From assembly GCA_009840595.1 (NCBI GenBank), contig VXNK01000165.1, positions 45,011 through 109,010 on the forward strand: DNA of 64,000 bases. The letters run 5' to 3'. Of this stretch, positions 34,882-42,585 are shown piece by piece. Made by a program: the position numbers and the translations under genes. This DNA comes from Rhodospirillaceae bacterium. Its GTDB lineage: Bacteria; Pseudomonadota; Alphaproteobacteria; Bin65. The notes under the pieces were generated by a model. That model was not told the origin of the DNA. It searched no databases and saw nothing but the letters and a program-made list of their open reading frames with translations. Positions within the stretch are counted from its first letter, which is position 1. Each line of letters starts with the position of its first letter.

Positions 34882-35134
34882 TCCTGCGCCATCCCCCGCC
34901 ATCGGACCGGGCCGCGGCTCCCGCCGCCGCCCCGCCTGCTTGCAGCCGCCGACAGTCTGGCGCAACCGGCGCGGCAGGTCTATCGGCCTTTGCCCGTCCG
35001 GGACCGGTTCCGCCCAATCCCGGCCCAATTCCGGCCCAATCCCTCTTGGGCCGCCGACCGTGTTGACCGGAACCGGCAATTCTCTAACGTGTAGGGCATC
35101 CGCGAAACGGCGACGGCACGGTCCGTGAACACCC

Positions 35135-36046
35135 ATGTCCACCAGTAGCGCGACCCGTTCTGAGGAGTTCGAGACCGCGCCGCGGCTGCCGGAGCGGACC
35201 CGGCGGACGGCGGACATCAAAGCGCTCGCGCTCAAGGCCGGCGGCGACGCGGTCGGGATTGCGCCGGTCGAACGCTGGGACGAATACGTCCCCGAAGGGT
35301 ATCGCCCCTACGACATTCTGCCGGGCGCGAAATCGGTCATCGTCGTCGGCGTGCGCGGGCCGAGCGCGGGGGCCTGGCAGTCGCCCGACCACCGGATCAT
35401 GGAGGTCAACGGCTACGATTTCGCCAACGACCGCGCCATCCACGTCGTCGCCGACCATATCGAGCGGAAGCTCGGCTACTACGCCATGCAGGGCCCGGCC
35501 CTGCCGACCGCCGGCTATCAGCCGCGCATGTCGATGATGCTGGCCGCCGTGCTGGCCGGCTGCGGCACCCGCTCCTTCGCCGCCAACATCATCCTCAATC
35601 CGCAATACGGGCTGCTCTATTACTCGGCCTGCCTGACGACCCTGGAACTCGACTACGACGACATGCTCGAACAGGGAGTGTGCCCGGCGCCCATGTGCGT
35701 GCAGACCTATCGCCATATCGGCAAGACGCCCTGCATGGCGGCCTGTCCGGCGGACGACGGCGGCTGCCTCGACGGCTCGATCGACGCGGACGGCAACATG
35801 GAGCACGTCTATTACGACCGGGAACGCTGCGTCTCGCGCTCGATGAACTTCGGCATTTCGAGCTTCCAGAAGGCGCTCGAACAGATCGCCGAGGAGGAGG
35901 ACCGGGACAAGCGGCGGATGATGGTCAACTCGGATTTCTTCGCCCGGTCGTGCAGTTCGGTCAGCTTCTACAAGGAAAGCGTGGCCCAGTGCTTCGAATG
36001 CATGCGCGTGTGCCCGATCGGGCGCAGGGAACGCAAGCTGAAGTAA
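35135..36046 (+). CDS. QueG/reductive dehalogenase-like iron-sulfur protein 1
   Basis: A 303-residue cytoplasmic-looking protein. Residues about 25-180 resemble the catalytic fold of epoxyqueuosine reductases and reductive dehalogenases (ILPGAKSVIVVGV, LAGCGTRSFAANIILNPQYGLLYY). The C-terminal part has cysteines 183, 188, 200, 204, 211, 232, 286, 289 and 293, enough for two 4Fe-4S clusters (CFECMRVCP). There is no Tat signal, so it is not a classical respiratory dehalogenase, and it is shorter than QueG. The next gene is a paralogue four bases away. A cobalamin-dependent reductase role is inference. Confidence 0.7.
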   Translation: MSTSSATRSEEFETAPRLPERTRRTADIKALALKAGGDAVGIAPVERWDEYVPEGYRPYDILPGAKSVIVVGVRGPSAGAWQSPDHRIMEVNGYDFANDRAIHVVADHIERKLGYYAMQGPALPTAGYQPRMSMMLAAVLAGCGTRSFAANIILNPQYGLLYYSACLTTLELDYDDMLEQGVCPAPMCVQTYRHIGKTPCMAACPADDGGCLDGSIDADGNMEHVYYDRERCVSRSMNFGISSFQKALEQIAEEEDRDKRRMMVNSDFFARSCSSVSFYKESVAQCFECMRVCPIGRRERKLK

Positions 36047-36050
36047 GATC

Positions 36051-36923
36051 ATGGCAGACGCGCCGACCGCCGCCGGAACCGACAGCAACATCAAGGAGGA
36101 CCTGCGCGCCTTCGCCCTGAAGAGCGGCGCGCTGGTCATGGGCGTCGCCGATGCCGGGGCCTTCACCGCCGCGCCCGAGGGCAAGCGACCGGCAGACTAT
36201 CTGCCCGGCGCGAAATCCGTCGTGGTGATGGGCGGCGCGCAGCCGCGGGCGGCTGACTGGCAAAGCCCGAAATACGAGCATATGGAGGTCAGTTCGACGA
36301 CCGACCGCATCGCCGCCCTCGGCAATCGGATCGCGACCCATATCGAGCGCACCTACGGCTATTACGCGCTCAACGTCCCCCAGGCGCTGGACAAGGGGCG
36401 ACAGCCCTTCCTCAGCATGTCGCTGGCCGCGGAACTGGCGGGCTGCGGCTCGGCCAGCCTGGCCGGCCCGGTGCTCCATCCGGACTACGGCTTCATGTAT
36501 TATTCCGCCGTCATCACCACCCTGCCGCTGGCGCCCGATCCGCAGCCGGAAACCCCGGCCTGCCCGGCGCCGCAATGCGTGGAGATGTACGACGAGATCG
36601 GCAAGACGCCGTGCATGGCGGTCTGCCCGATCGAGGAGGACGGCTGCATCGGCGGCACGATCGAGGACGGCCGCATCGCGAGCCGACGGTTCGACGCCGC
36701 GCGCTGCACCACCCGGGTGCAGACCTACTGGGTGCCCGGCTTCCAGAAGGCGATGGAAAAGCTGTTCGAGGAAGACGACCGGGACCGCCGGCGGATGATC
36801 CTGAACTCGAACCTGATGACCCGCACGCTGTGGTCCATGACCTACGCCAACATCAGCCAGGGCCAGTGTTTCGAATGTATGCGCGTGTGCCCCGTGGGCG
36901 CCGACAAGCGCCAGCTGCGATAG
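36051..36923 (+). CDS. QueG/reductive dehalogenase-like iron-sulfur protein 2
   Basis: A 290-residue paralogue of the preceding protein, colinear throughout. All nine C-terminal cysteines of protein 1 are conserved (171, 176, 188, 192, 199, 219, 273, 276, 280), as is the GCG near residue 132. YLPGAKSVVVMGG and LHPDYGFMYYSAVITTLPL match the QueG/RdhA-type fold. Spacing of four bases points to co-translation and probably a heteromeric complex. It has no signal peptide and no membrane segment. The substrate is unknown. Confidence 0.7.
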   Translation: MADAPTAAGTDSNIKEDLRAFALKSGALVMGVADAGAFTAAPEGKRPADYLPGAKSVVVMGGAQPRAADWQSPKYEHMEVSSTTDRIAALGNRIATHIERTYGYYALNVPQALDKGRQPFLSMSLAAELAGCGSASLAGPVLHPDYGFMYYSAVITTLPLAPDPQPETPACPAPQCVEMYDEIGKTPCMAVCPIEEDGCIGGTIEDGRIASRRFDAARCTTRVQTYWVPGFQKAMEKLFEEDDRDRRRMILNSNLMTRTLWSMTYANISQGQCFECMRVCPVGADKRQLR

Positions 36924-36932
36924 GAGCCGGCC

Positions 36933-37265
36933 ATGCCCTTCTTTTTCGTCGATCCCGAGGTCTACCGGACATACCGCGACCGCGTCGTGGAGATGGCCCA
37001 GTCGATCCAGGTCAACTATCCGGAGCATATGCCGGCCGAGCAGAGGCAGCCCGGCCTGTCCGACGAGGAGATCGCGGAAAAGCTCGGCCTCGATGCGCGC
37101 ACGGTCTCGGAAATCCGCTGCGTCGCCGAACGCGAATTCTACGACGTCGACGAGTGGGAAAAGGCGGTCGAGTTCAAGGACCGCCAGTGCCGCGGCTACG
37201 CCGAGCGGGGCCTGAGCTTCACGACCAAGAAATATTTCGACGCGAAGAAGGCGGAGAAGGGATAG
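36933..37265 (+). CDS. Small helical protein with HTH-like segment
   Basis: A 110-residue protein with TAGGAG just before the ATG, nine bases after the second QueG-like gene. Residues about 42-62 (LSDEEIAEKLGLDARTVSEI) look like a helix-turn-helix. The rest is charged and helical with a Lys-rich tail (KKYFDAKKAEKG). It could be a regulator of the operon or a structural partner of the Fe-S pair. I recognise no family. Confidence 0.6.
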   Translation: MPFFFVDPEVYRTYRDRVVEMAQSIQVNYPEHMPAEQRQPGLSDEEIAEKLGLDARTVSEIRCVAEREFYDVDEWEKAVEFKDRQCRGYAERGLSFTTKKYFDAKKAEKG

Positions 37266-37282
37266 AGCGCCGAACGAAACCG

Positions 37283-37705
37283 CTACCCGGCCAGCTTCTC
37301 GCCTACCGAATCCAGCCCGGTCTGGTACAGCCCTTCGATCGAGGCGACGACCTCGCCCTCATCCGCACCGGACACGCCGAAGCTGCCGGACCATTTCATG
37401 GTCGCGGTGCCGTCCACGTTTGCGCGCACCGCGATCGTCGAGACATAATCGACCAACGGCATCGGGCCGGCGTCGGTCATCGAATAGGTCAGGGTCCGCG
37501 CTGCGTCGTCAAGGGCTTCGAGCCGTTCCACGACCACCGCACCGTCGCCGAGCGTGAGCGTCCGCAGCGCCCCGATCCCGTCGCGGTCGGTCCGGCAGAC
37601 GACGACCGGCGGCAGCCAATCGTCGAGCCGGCCGAATTCGCGCACGATCGCCCAGACATCGTCCGCCGCTGCAGCAAATACCGCCTCTTTCGTAACTGTC
37701 GGCAT
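37283..37705 (-). CDS. SRPBCC-fold protein (polyketide cyclase/START-like)
   Basis: A 140-residue ligand-binding domain of the SRPBCC superfamily. It opens with VTKEAVFAAAADDVWAIVREFGRLDDWLP, the hallmark first strand and helices, and has the usual C-terminal long helix (VVASIEGLYQTGLDSVGEKL). ATG at 37705 follows a good GGAGGAG site. Such proteins bind hydrophobic molecules in the cytoplasm; no specific ligand can be named. It is convergent with the QueG-like operon and divergent from the GST gene. Confidence 0.82.
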   Translation of the reverse strand: MPTVTKEAVFAAAADDVWAIVREFGRLDDWLPPVVVCRTDRDGIGALRTLTLGDGAVVVERLEALDDAARTLTYSMTDAGPMPLVDYVSTIAVRANVDGTATMKWSGSFGVSGADEGEVVASIEGLYQTGLDSVGEKLAG

Positions 37706-37786
37706 GTTTCCTCTCCTCCCGGGATCGCCTCGCGGTATTGTGGCCCGCCGCGCCGGGTTTGCAAGCGCACCGGAGGGAAGGAGCCC

Positions 37787-38505
37787 ATGATCGACGCCTG
37801 GTTCTGGCCGACGCCGAACGGCTGGAAAGTCTCCATCGCCTTGGAGGAGATGGAGATCGACTACCGGATCGTCCCGGTCAACATCTACAAGGGCGAGCAG
37901 TTCGAACCGGACTTCCTCGCCATCAGCCCGAACAACCGGATGCCGGCAATCGTCGACCGCGACCCGCCGGACGGCGGCCCGCCGCTGCCGGTGTTCGAAT
38001 CCGGCGCCATCCTGATCTACCTCGCCGAGAAGACCGGCCGCTTCCTGCCTGCCGACCTGCGCGGGCGCAAGACCGTGCTCGAATGGCTGTCATGGCAGCT
38101 CGGCGGCGTCGGCCCGATGTTCGGCCCGGTGTTCCGCCAGGGGCCGGCCATTTCTCGCTCTACGCCCCGGAGCCGATCCCCTACGCCATCGAGCGCTACC
38201 GCGCCGAGATGCTCCGGCTCTACGGCGTGCTCGACCGCCGGCTCGAGGGGCGCGAGTTCATCGCCGGCGACTATTCCATCGCCGACATGGCGTGCTGGCC
38301 CTGGGTCATCACCTACAAGGGGCAGAAGGTCGATCTGGAGACGTTCCCGAACGTCCGGCGCTGGTACAAGGCGCTGCAGCAGCGGCCCGCCCTGCGCCGC
38401 GGCTACGACGCCGGCAAGGACCTCGGCAAGCTGATGCTGGAGTGGGACGAGGAAACCAGGAAGAACCTCCTGCCCGGCTACAGGCCGGAGGGAACGGCCG
38501 CCTAG
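37787..38505 (+). pseudogene. Glutathione S-transferase with one-base frameshift
   Basis: Encodes a GST (YfcG-like) in two frames. The first part runs from ATG 37787 (strong GGAGGGAAGGAG upstream) through WFWPTPNGWKVSIALEE, SPNNRMPAIVD and the thioredoxin-fold ESGAILIYLAEKTG to QLGGVGPMFGPVF. At about 38141-38150 (GGGCCGGCCA) a missing base moves the reading to the next frame, which continues GHFSLYAPEPIPYAIERY to a normal C-terminal domain ending at 38505. Restoring one G gives a full protein of about 239 residues. Either a recent mutation or a sequencing error in a G/C-rich run. Confidence 0.85.
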
Positions 38506-38534
38506 CGCCTGCCGGGTATCGCGCGGAGAAACAG

Positions 38535-39002
38535 ATGATCGAGATCAACGGCGCCGCCCACATCATCCTGACGGTGAGCCAGTGGGACAAGGCGCGGGAA
38601 TTCTATTCCCAACTTCTGCCCTTCCTCGGGCTGAAGAAGGTCTATGACGGCAACAACTTCCTCTACCATGTCGGCGGCCGCACCGCGCTCGGCATCCAGC
38701 GCTGCTCGGAAGACTATGCCGGCGAGCGCTTCGCGGCGAACCGGGTCGGCCTGCACCATTTCTGCTTCCGCGCGCGCAGCCGCGCGGATGTCGACGCGGC
38801 GGCCGACAAGGTGCGCAGCATCGGCGGTTTCATCGACCGCGGCCCGCTGGAGGGCGATTTTGCGCCGGGCTACTACTATTTCGTCTTCGAGGACCCGGAC
38901 GGCATCCGGCTGGAGATCAATTACATACCGGGCAAAGGCCTGCTGGTCGGCGACACGCCGCTGAGCCCGAGCGACGACCCGGATTGGGACCAGAACCCCT
39001 GA
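38535..39002 (+). CDS. VOC-family (glyoxalase/bleomycin resistance-like) protein
   Basis: A 155-residue protein of the vicinal oxygen chelate fold with paired beta-alpha-beta-beta-beta modules. Metal-ligand positions appear in AAHIILTVSQWDKAREFY (His near residue 7), GLHHFCFRA (His near residue 75) and the closing FEDPDGIRLEINY (Glu near residue 124). This matches a glyoxalase-I-like triad. GGAGA precedes the ATG at 38535, 29 bases after the broken GST gene, so the two may have acted together in detoxification. Confidence 0.85.
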   Translation: MIEINGAAHIILTVSQWDKAREFYSQLLPFLGLKKVYDGNNFLYHVGGRTALGIQRCSEDYAGERFAANRVGLHHFCFRARSRADVDAAADKVRSIGGFIDRGPLEGDFAPGYYYFVFEDPDGIRLEINYIPGKGLLVGDTPLSPSDDPDWDQNP

Positions 39003-39018
39003 CGGCCTCAGGCGCGGG

Positions 39019-39891
39019 TCACGCCGCAGCGTAGATCGAATCCCGGTACGAGGCGTCGCCGAGGCCGCCCTCGGGAAAGATCCCACGCTCGGCGACCCAG
39101 TTCCGCGAGCGTTCAAAAATGTCCTCGGTGTAGGGCTCGAAGACCAGCCGTTCGCCGGGGCCGAAGCGGCGCACGTCCATGGCGTCGTGGAACCGTTCCG
39201 GAAATTCCCGCCGGTAGTGGCCGCGGTACAGTTCGAGCCTGAGGTCGATCTCGACCTGGGCGCGGCGCAGGGCTTCGAAATATTTTTCGACGTCGCCGGG
39301 ATCCGGATCGCCGGTGATCATCGACGCCATCATGAAGCTGGTATCGACGATCTTGCGGAAGCCGAGCTGCTCGGCGAAGTAGAACGGCCCGCTGAACAGG
39401 CTGGCCGCCGGAACCGCGCCGTCGACCAGCAATTCGAGCCGGCGGAACAGGAGCCCGTCGGCGAAGGAAAGCCGGATGTCCTCGGGCGCCATGAATTCTT
39501 CGAGCGTCTGGATGGTCGAATAGTGGCTGCCCGACTGGTAGCCGACCGATATCGGCACACCGGCCAGGTCTTCGGGCCGGCGGATGGCGGAGTCTGCCGG
39601 GACGAAAATCCCGCAGGGCGAGACCGAATAGCAGCCGGGGTAGAGCTTGCCGTGGCCCGACGCCGCGGCGGCGTTGACCGTCCAGTGGCAGGCGGCGCTG
39701 ACATCGCAGGTCCGCCCCTCCTCGAAGGTCTGGTAGGCGCCGACCCTGTCGCCGAGGTCGTGGTAGCTGGCGTCGCGCGAGCCGAGCTGCTCGCGAAACG
39801 TGTAGTCGAGCCCGACGTCGGAGAAAAACCCCTTCTCCTCCGCCACCCATTCATGCAGCCGCATATGCGGCGAAACGACGAATCGCGCCAT
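39019..39891 (-). CDS. NMT1/THI5-like substrate-binding-fold protein
   Basis: A 290-residue protein of the periplasmic-binding fold (VSPHMRLHEWVAEEKGFFSDVGLDY near the start, DLAGVPISVGYQSGSH in the middle). It lacks a signal peptide and no ABC permease or ATPase is adjacent. Members without export signals may be cytoplasmic enzymes or binding proteins of the NMT1/4,5-dihydroxyphthalate-decarboxylase type. It is followed across 97 bases by the aminotransferase on the same strand. A related fragment lies at 63310-64000. Confidence 0.7.
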   Translation of the reverse strand: MARFVVSPHMRLHEWVAEEKGFFSDVGLDYTFREQLGSRDASYHDLGDRVGAYQTFEEGRTCDVSAACHWTVNAAAASGHGKLYPGCYSVSPCGIFVPADSAIRRPEDLAGVPISVGYQSGSHYSTIQTLEEFMAPEDIRLSFADGLLFRRLELLVDGAVPAASLFSGPFYFAEQLGFRKIVDTSFMMASMITGDPDPGDVEKYFEALRRAQVEIDLRLELYRGHYRREFPERFHDAMDVRRFGPGERLVFEPYTEDIFERSRNWVAERGIFPEGGLGDASYRDSIYAAA

Positions 39892-39988
39892 ATCCTCGCT
39901 CCCGTTCGGTCCTGCGCGGATGATGGCACGGATTGCCGGTCGCGGCCATAGCCGCCGCGGGCCGCAGGCCTGCCGGTTGTGGGGCCGG

Positions 39989-41431
39989 CTACGCAGCCAG
40001 CGCCGTGTCGAGCGCCGCGCTCAGCCGCTCGACGATGGCTTCGACATGGCCGGCGTCGATGGTGTAGGGCGGCGCGAGCAGGACGTGGGCGCCCGACAGG
40101 CCGTCGATCGTGCCGCCCATCGGATAGACCATCAGCCCTTCGTCCAGCGCCGCCGCCTTGATTTTCGCCGGCAGCTTGCGTTCCGGCTCGAACGGCTCCT
40201 TGGTGCCGCGGTCCCGGACGATCTCGATGCCGATCAGCAGGCCGCGGCCGCGGATGTCGCCGACATGGGGATGCTGGCCGAGCTTCAGGCGCAGGCTCGC
40301 CTGCAACTCGTCGCCGCGCTCGCACACGTTGGCGAGCAAGCCGTCCTCCTCGATGGCGTCGATCACGGCGTTGCCGGCGGCGCAGGCGACCGGGTGGCCC
40401 ATATAGGTGTGGCTGTGCTGGAAGAAGCCGGAGCCGTCGACGAAGGCGCGGAAGACATGGTCGGCGACCATCACCGCGCCGATCGGCTGATAGCCGGCGC
40501 CCAGCCCCTTGGCCAGCGTCAGCAGGTCGGGCACGACATCGTCCTGCTCGCAGGAGAACATGGTGCCGGTCCGGCCCATGCCGCACATCACCTCGTCGAG
40601 GATGAGCAGGATGCCGTAGCGGTCGCAGATTTCGCGGATGCGCTTGAAATAGCCCGGCGTCGGCGGCACGGCACCCGCCGTCGCGCCCATCACGGTCTCG
40701 GCGATGAAGGCGGCGACGGTATCCGGCCCGAGTTCGAGGATCTTGTTCTCGAGTTCGTCGGCGACCCTTAGCCCGTAGATTTCGGGCGTCTCTTCAAGCC
40801 GGCGCCCGCGATATTCGTAGCAGGGCTCGATGCGGTGGGTTTCGATCAGCAGCGGTTCGAACTGGGCGCGGCGCCAGCGGTTGCCGCCGGCGGCGAGCGC
40901 GCCCAGCGTATTGCCGTGGAAGCTCTGGCGCCTCGTGATAAACTTGGAGCGCCCGGTCTCGCCGCGTTCGACGAAATACTGGCGCGCCATCTTCAGTGCG
41001 GTCTCGATAGCTTCCGAGCCGCCGCTGACGAAGAACACCCGGTCGAGGTCGCCGGGCGCGCGGTCGGCCAGCTTTTCCGCCAGCCGTTCGACGGGACAGT
41101 TGGTGAAATAGCCGGTGTGGGCGAAGGGAATCCGCTCCAGCTGTTCGGTAATCGCCCGCTTCACCCGGCTGTCCGAGTGCCCCAGGCAGGACACCGCCGC
41201 CCCGCCGCAGCCGTCGAGATATTCCCGGCCGTCGGTATCGTAGATGTAGACGCCTTCGCCGTGGGACACCGTCGGCATGGTGCCCGAGAGCGAGCGGTGG
41301 AAGACGTGGGTCACCGGTCGGGGGGTCAACGGTCGGGGGGTCATGAGGCCGGGGTCCGTCGCGCGGGATTGTCGGCTGCCCTCGAAAGAGCGACCGGGCA
41401 GGTTGCCGGATGTGTTCGCCATGCCGTCCAT
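39989..41431 (-). CDS. Class III PLP-dependent aminotransferase
   Basis: A 480-residue fold-type I transaminase. VYIYDTDGREYLDGCGGAAV opens the conserved core near residue 55. GGSEAIETALKMARQY, the cofactor Asp in LLILDEVMCGMGRTG and the Schiff-base lysine in LTLAKGLGAGYQPIGAV all match omega-amino acid:pyruvate or diamine aminotransferases. ATG 41431 is chosen because a well-formed promoter lies 41 bases upstream; an in-frame ATG at 41422 is possible. The N-terminal 35 residues contain a 15-bp repeat. The substrate cannot be told from sequence. Confidence 0.85.
   Translation of the reverse strand: MDGMANTSGNLPGRSFEGSRQSRATDPGLMTPRPLTPRPVTHVFHRSLSGTMPTVSHGEGVYIYDTDGREYLDGCGGAAVSCLGHSDSRVKRAITEQLERIPFAHTGYFTNCPVERLAEKLADRAPGDLDRVFFVSGGSEAIETALKMARQYFVERGETGRSKFITRRQSFHGNTLGALAAGGNRWRRAQFEPLLIETHRIEPCYEYRGRRLEETPEIYGLRVADELENKILELGPDTVAAFIAETVMGATAGAVPPTPGYFKRIREICDRYGILLILDEVMCGMGRTGTMFSCEQDDVVPDLLTLAKGLGAGYQPIGAVMVADHVFRAFVDGSGFFQHSHTYMGHPVACAAGNAVIDAIEEDGLLANVCERGDELQASLRLKLGQHPHVGDIRGRGLLIGIEIVRDRGTKEPFEPERKLPAKIKAAALDEGLMVYPMGGTIDGLSGAHVLLAPPYTIDAGHVEAIVERLSAALDTALAA
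41315..41344. repeat. 15-bp tandem duplication in the aminotransferase 5' region
   Basis: CGGTCGGGGGGTCAA is followed directly by an identical unit except for the last base. On the coding strand it repeats the peptide LTPRP just before the conserved core, keeping the frame. It is the second such in-frame 15-mer duplication in an N-terminal tail in this window. Confidence 0.8.
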
Positions 41432-41472
41432 GTTCAATCCCCGGAGCGCCCCGGTCGCAAACAAGTGATCGG

Positions 41473-41500
41473 ATTATACGCCGCTTCCGAACGAATACAA
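41473..41500 (-). promoter_or_regulatory. Promoter for the class III aminotransferase
   Basis: TTGTAT (41495-41500) and a perfect TATAAT (41473-41478) on the minus strand are 16 bases apart, giving a 5' leader of about 35 bases before ATG 41431. The box overlaps one arm of an 8-bp inverted repeat (GATCGGAT at 41467-41474, ATCCGATC at 41539-41546) spanning the gap to the divergent binding-protein gene, a possible shared operator. Confidence 0.5.
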
Positions 41501-41576
41501 CATATTGCGATTTCCAAAGATCGATTTCAAAATATGGTATCCGATCGGCCGGCATCCTGCCCGAGGGAGATATTCA

Positions 41577-42455
41577 ATGATCAAGAAGCTGGTGACGGGC
41601 GGGGCGGCGGCGGCCGCGATTTTCGGCGCAACGGCGCTTCCGGCCCTGGCCGATACGCTCGACGACATCGTTGCGCGCGGCAAGGTCGTTGTCGGCGTCA
41701 AGGCCGATTTTCCGCCGTGGGGCATGCGCGACGCCGCCGGACGGCTGGTCGGCATGGAACACGACATGGCCGCGGATTTCGCCGGGCGCCTGAGCGCGGC
41801 AGCGGGCAAGCCCGTCGCCATCGAGAAGGTCGTCGTGGTCGCGTCGAACCGGATGCAGTTCCTCGTGCAGGGCAAGACGGACATGTTCATTGCAACGATG
41901 TCCAACAAGCCGGAGCGGCGCAAGATCGTCGGGATCGTCCAGCCCGGCTACTATTCGTCGGGCGTCGCCGTTCTCGCGCACAGGCGCTCCGGCATCGACG
42001 GCTGGGCTTCGCTGAAGGGCAGGAAGATCTGCGGCATTCAGGGGGCCTGGTACAACAGGGATCACGGCCTCCGGAACGGCGCCGAAGTGATCGCCTTCAA
42101 ATGGGTCGCCGAAGTCGAGAAAGCCCTGCTGGACGGGCGGTGCGCCGGCTGGCTCTACAGCGACAGCGCTTTCGTCGCGCGCAAGGTGAATGCGCCGAAG
42201 ACGTGGGCCGGTTTCGACATCGCCACGCCGATCGTCGACAATGTTCCTTGGGGCGCCGCGGTGCGGAAGGAAGACCTCGACGGCCGCCTCGGCAGGATGC
42301 TCTCGGCGGCGATCGTCGACTGGCACAAGTCCGGCTTCCTGATCGCGCTGGAAAAGAAATGGGGCATCCCCGCGACCCGGTGGCTTGCAGATATGCGCAG
42401 GAAATGCCTGGCCGGCGACAAGGTCTGCGACGGCAAATACGATCCGGGAGAATAG
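41577..42455 (+). CDS. Amino acid-type ABC transporter substrate-binding protein
   Basis: A 292-residue periplasmic binding protein of the solute-binding family 3. A signal peptide of about 25 residues ends at PALA, followed by DTLDDIVARGKVVVGVKADFPPWGM, the standard first domain start. Cysteines near the end (KCLAGDKVC) may form a disulfide. GAGGGAGA precedes the ATG at 41577. No permease or ATPase is next to it, so it either works with distant subunits or senses a ligand. It is divergent from the aminotransferase, whose product or substrate might be its ligand. Confidence 0.85.
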   Translation: MIKKLVTGGAAAAAIFGATALPALADTLDDIVARGKVVVGVKADFPPWGMRDAAGRLVGMEHDMAADFAGRLSAAAGKPVAIEKVVVVASNRMQFLVQGKTDMFIATMSNKPERRKIVGIVQPGYYSSGVAVLAHRRSGIDGWASLKGRKICGIQGAWYNRDHGLRNGAEVIAFKWVAEVEKALLDGRCAGWLYSDSAFVARKVNAPKTWAGFDIATPIVDNVPWGAAVRKEDLDGRLGRMLSAAIVDWHKSGFLIALEKKWGIPATRWLADMRRKCLAGDKVCDGKYDPGE

Positions 42456-42585
42456 AAACCTGCCGGCGTCCCGGCGCCGCCGGGGTGCGGGCGGGCGCCG
42501 TCCCGCGCGTTCGGCCCTTCCCCGGGATTTCTGTGTTACGGTCCCGGTCGGCGCAGGCCGCTTTCCGCCGCAGAAAGGGCAGCAC

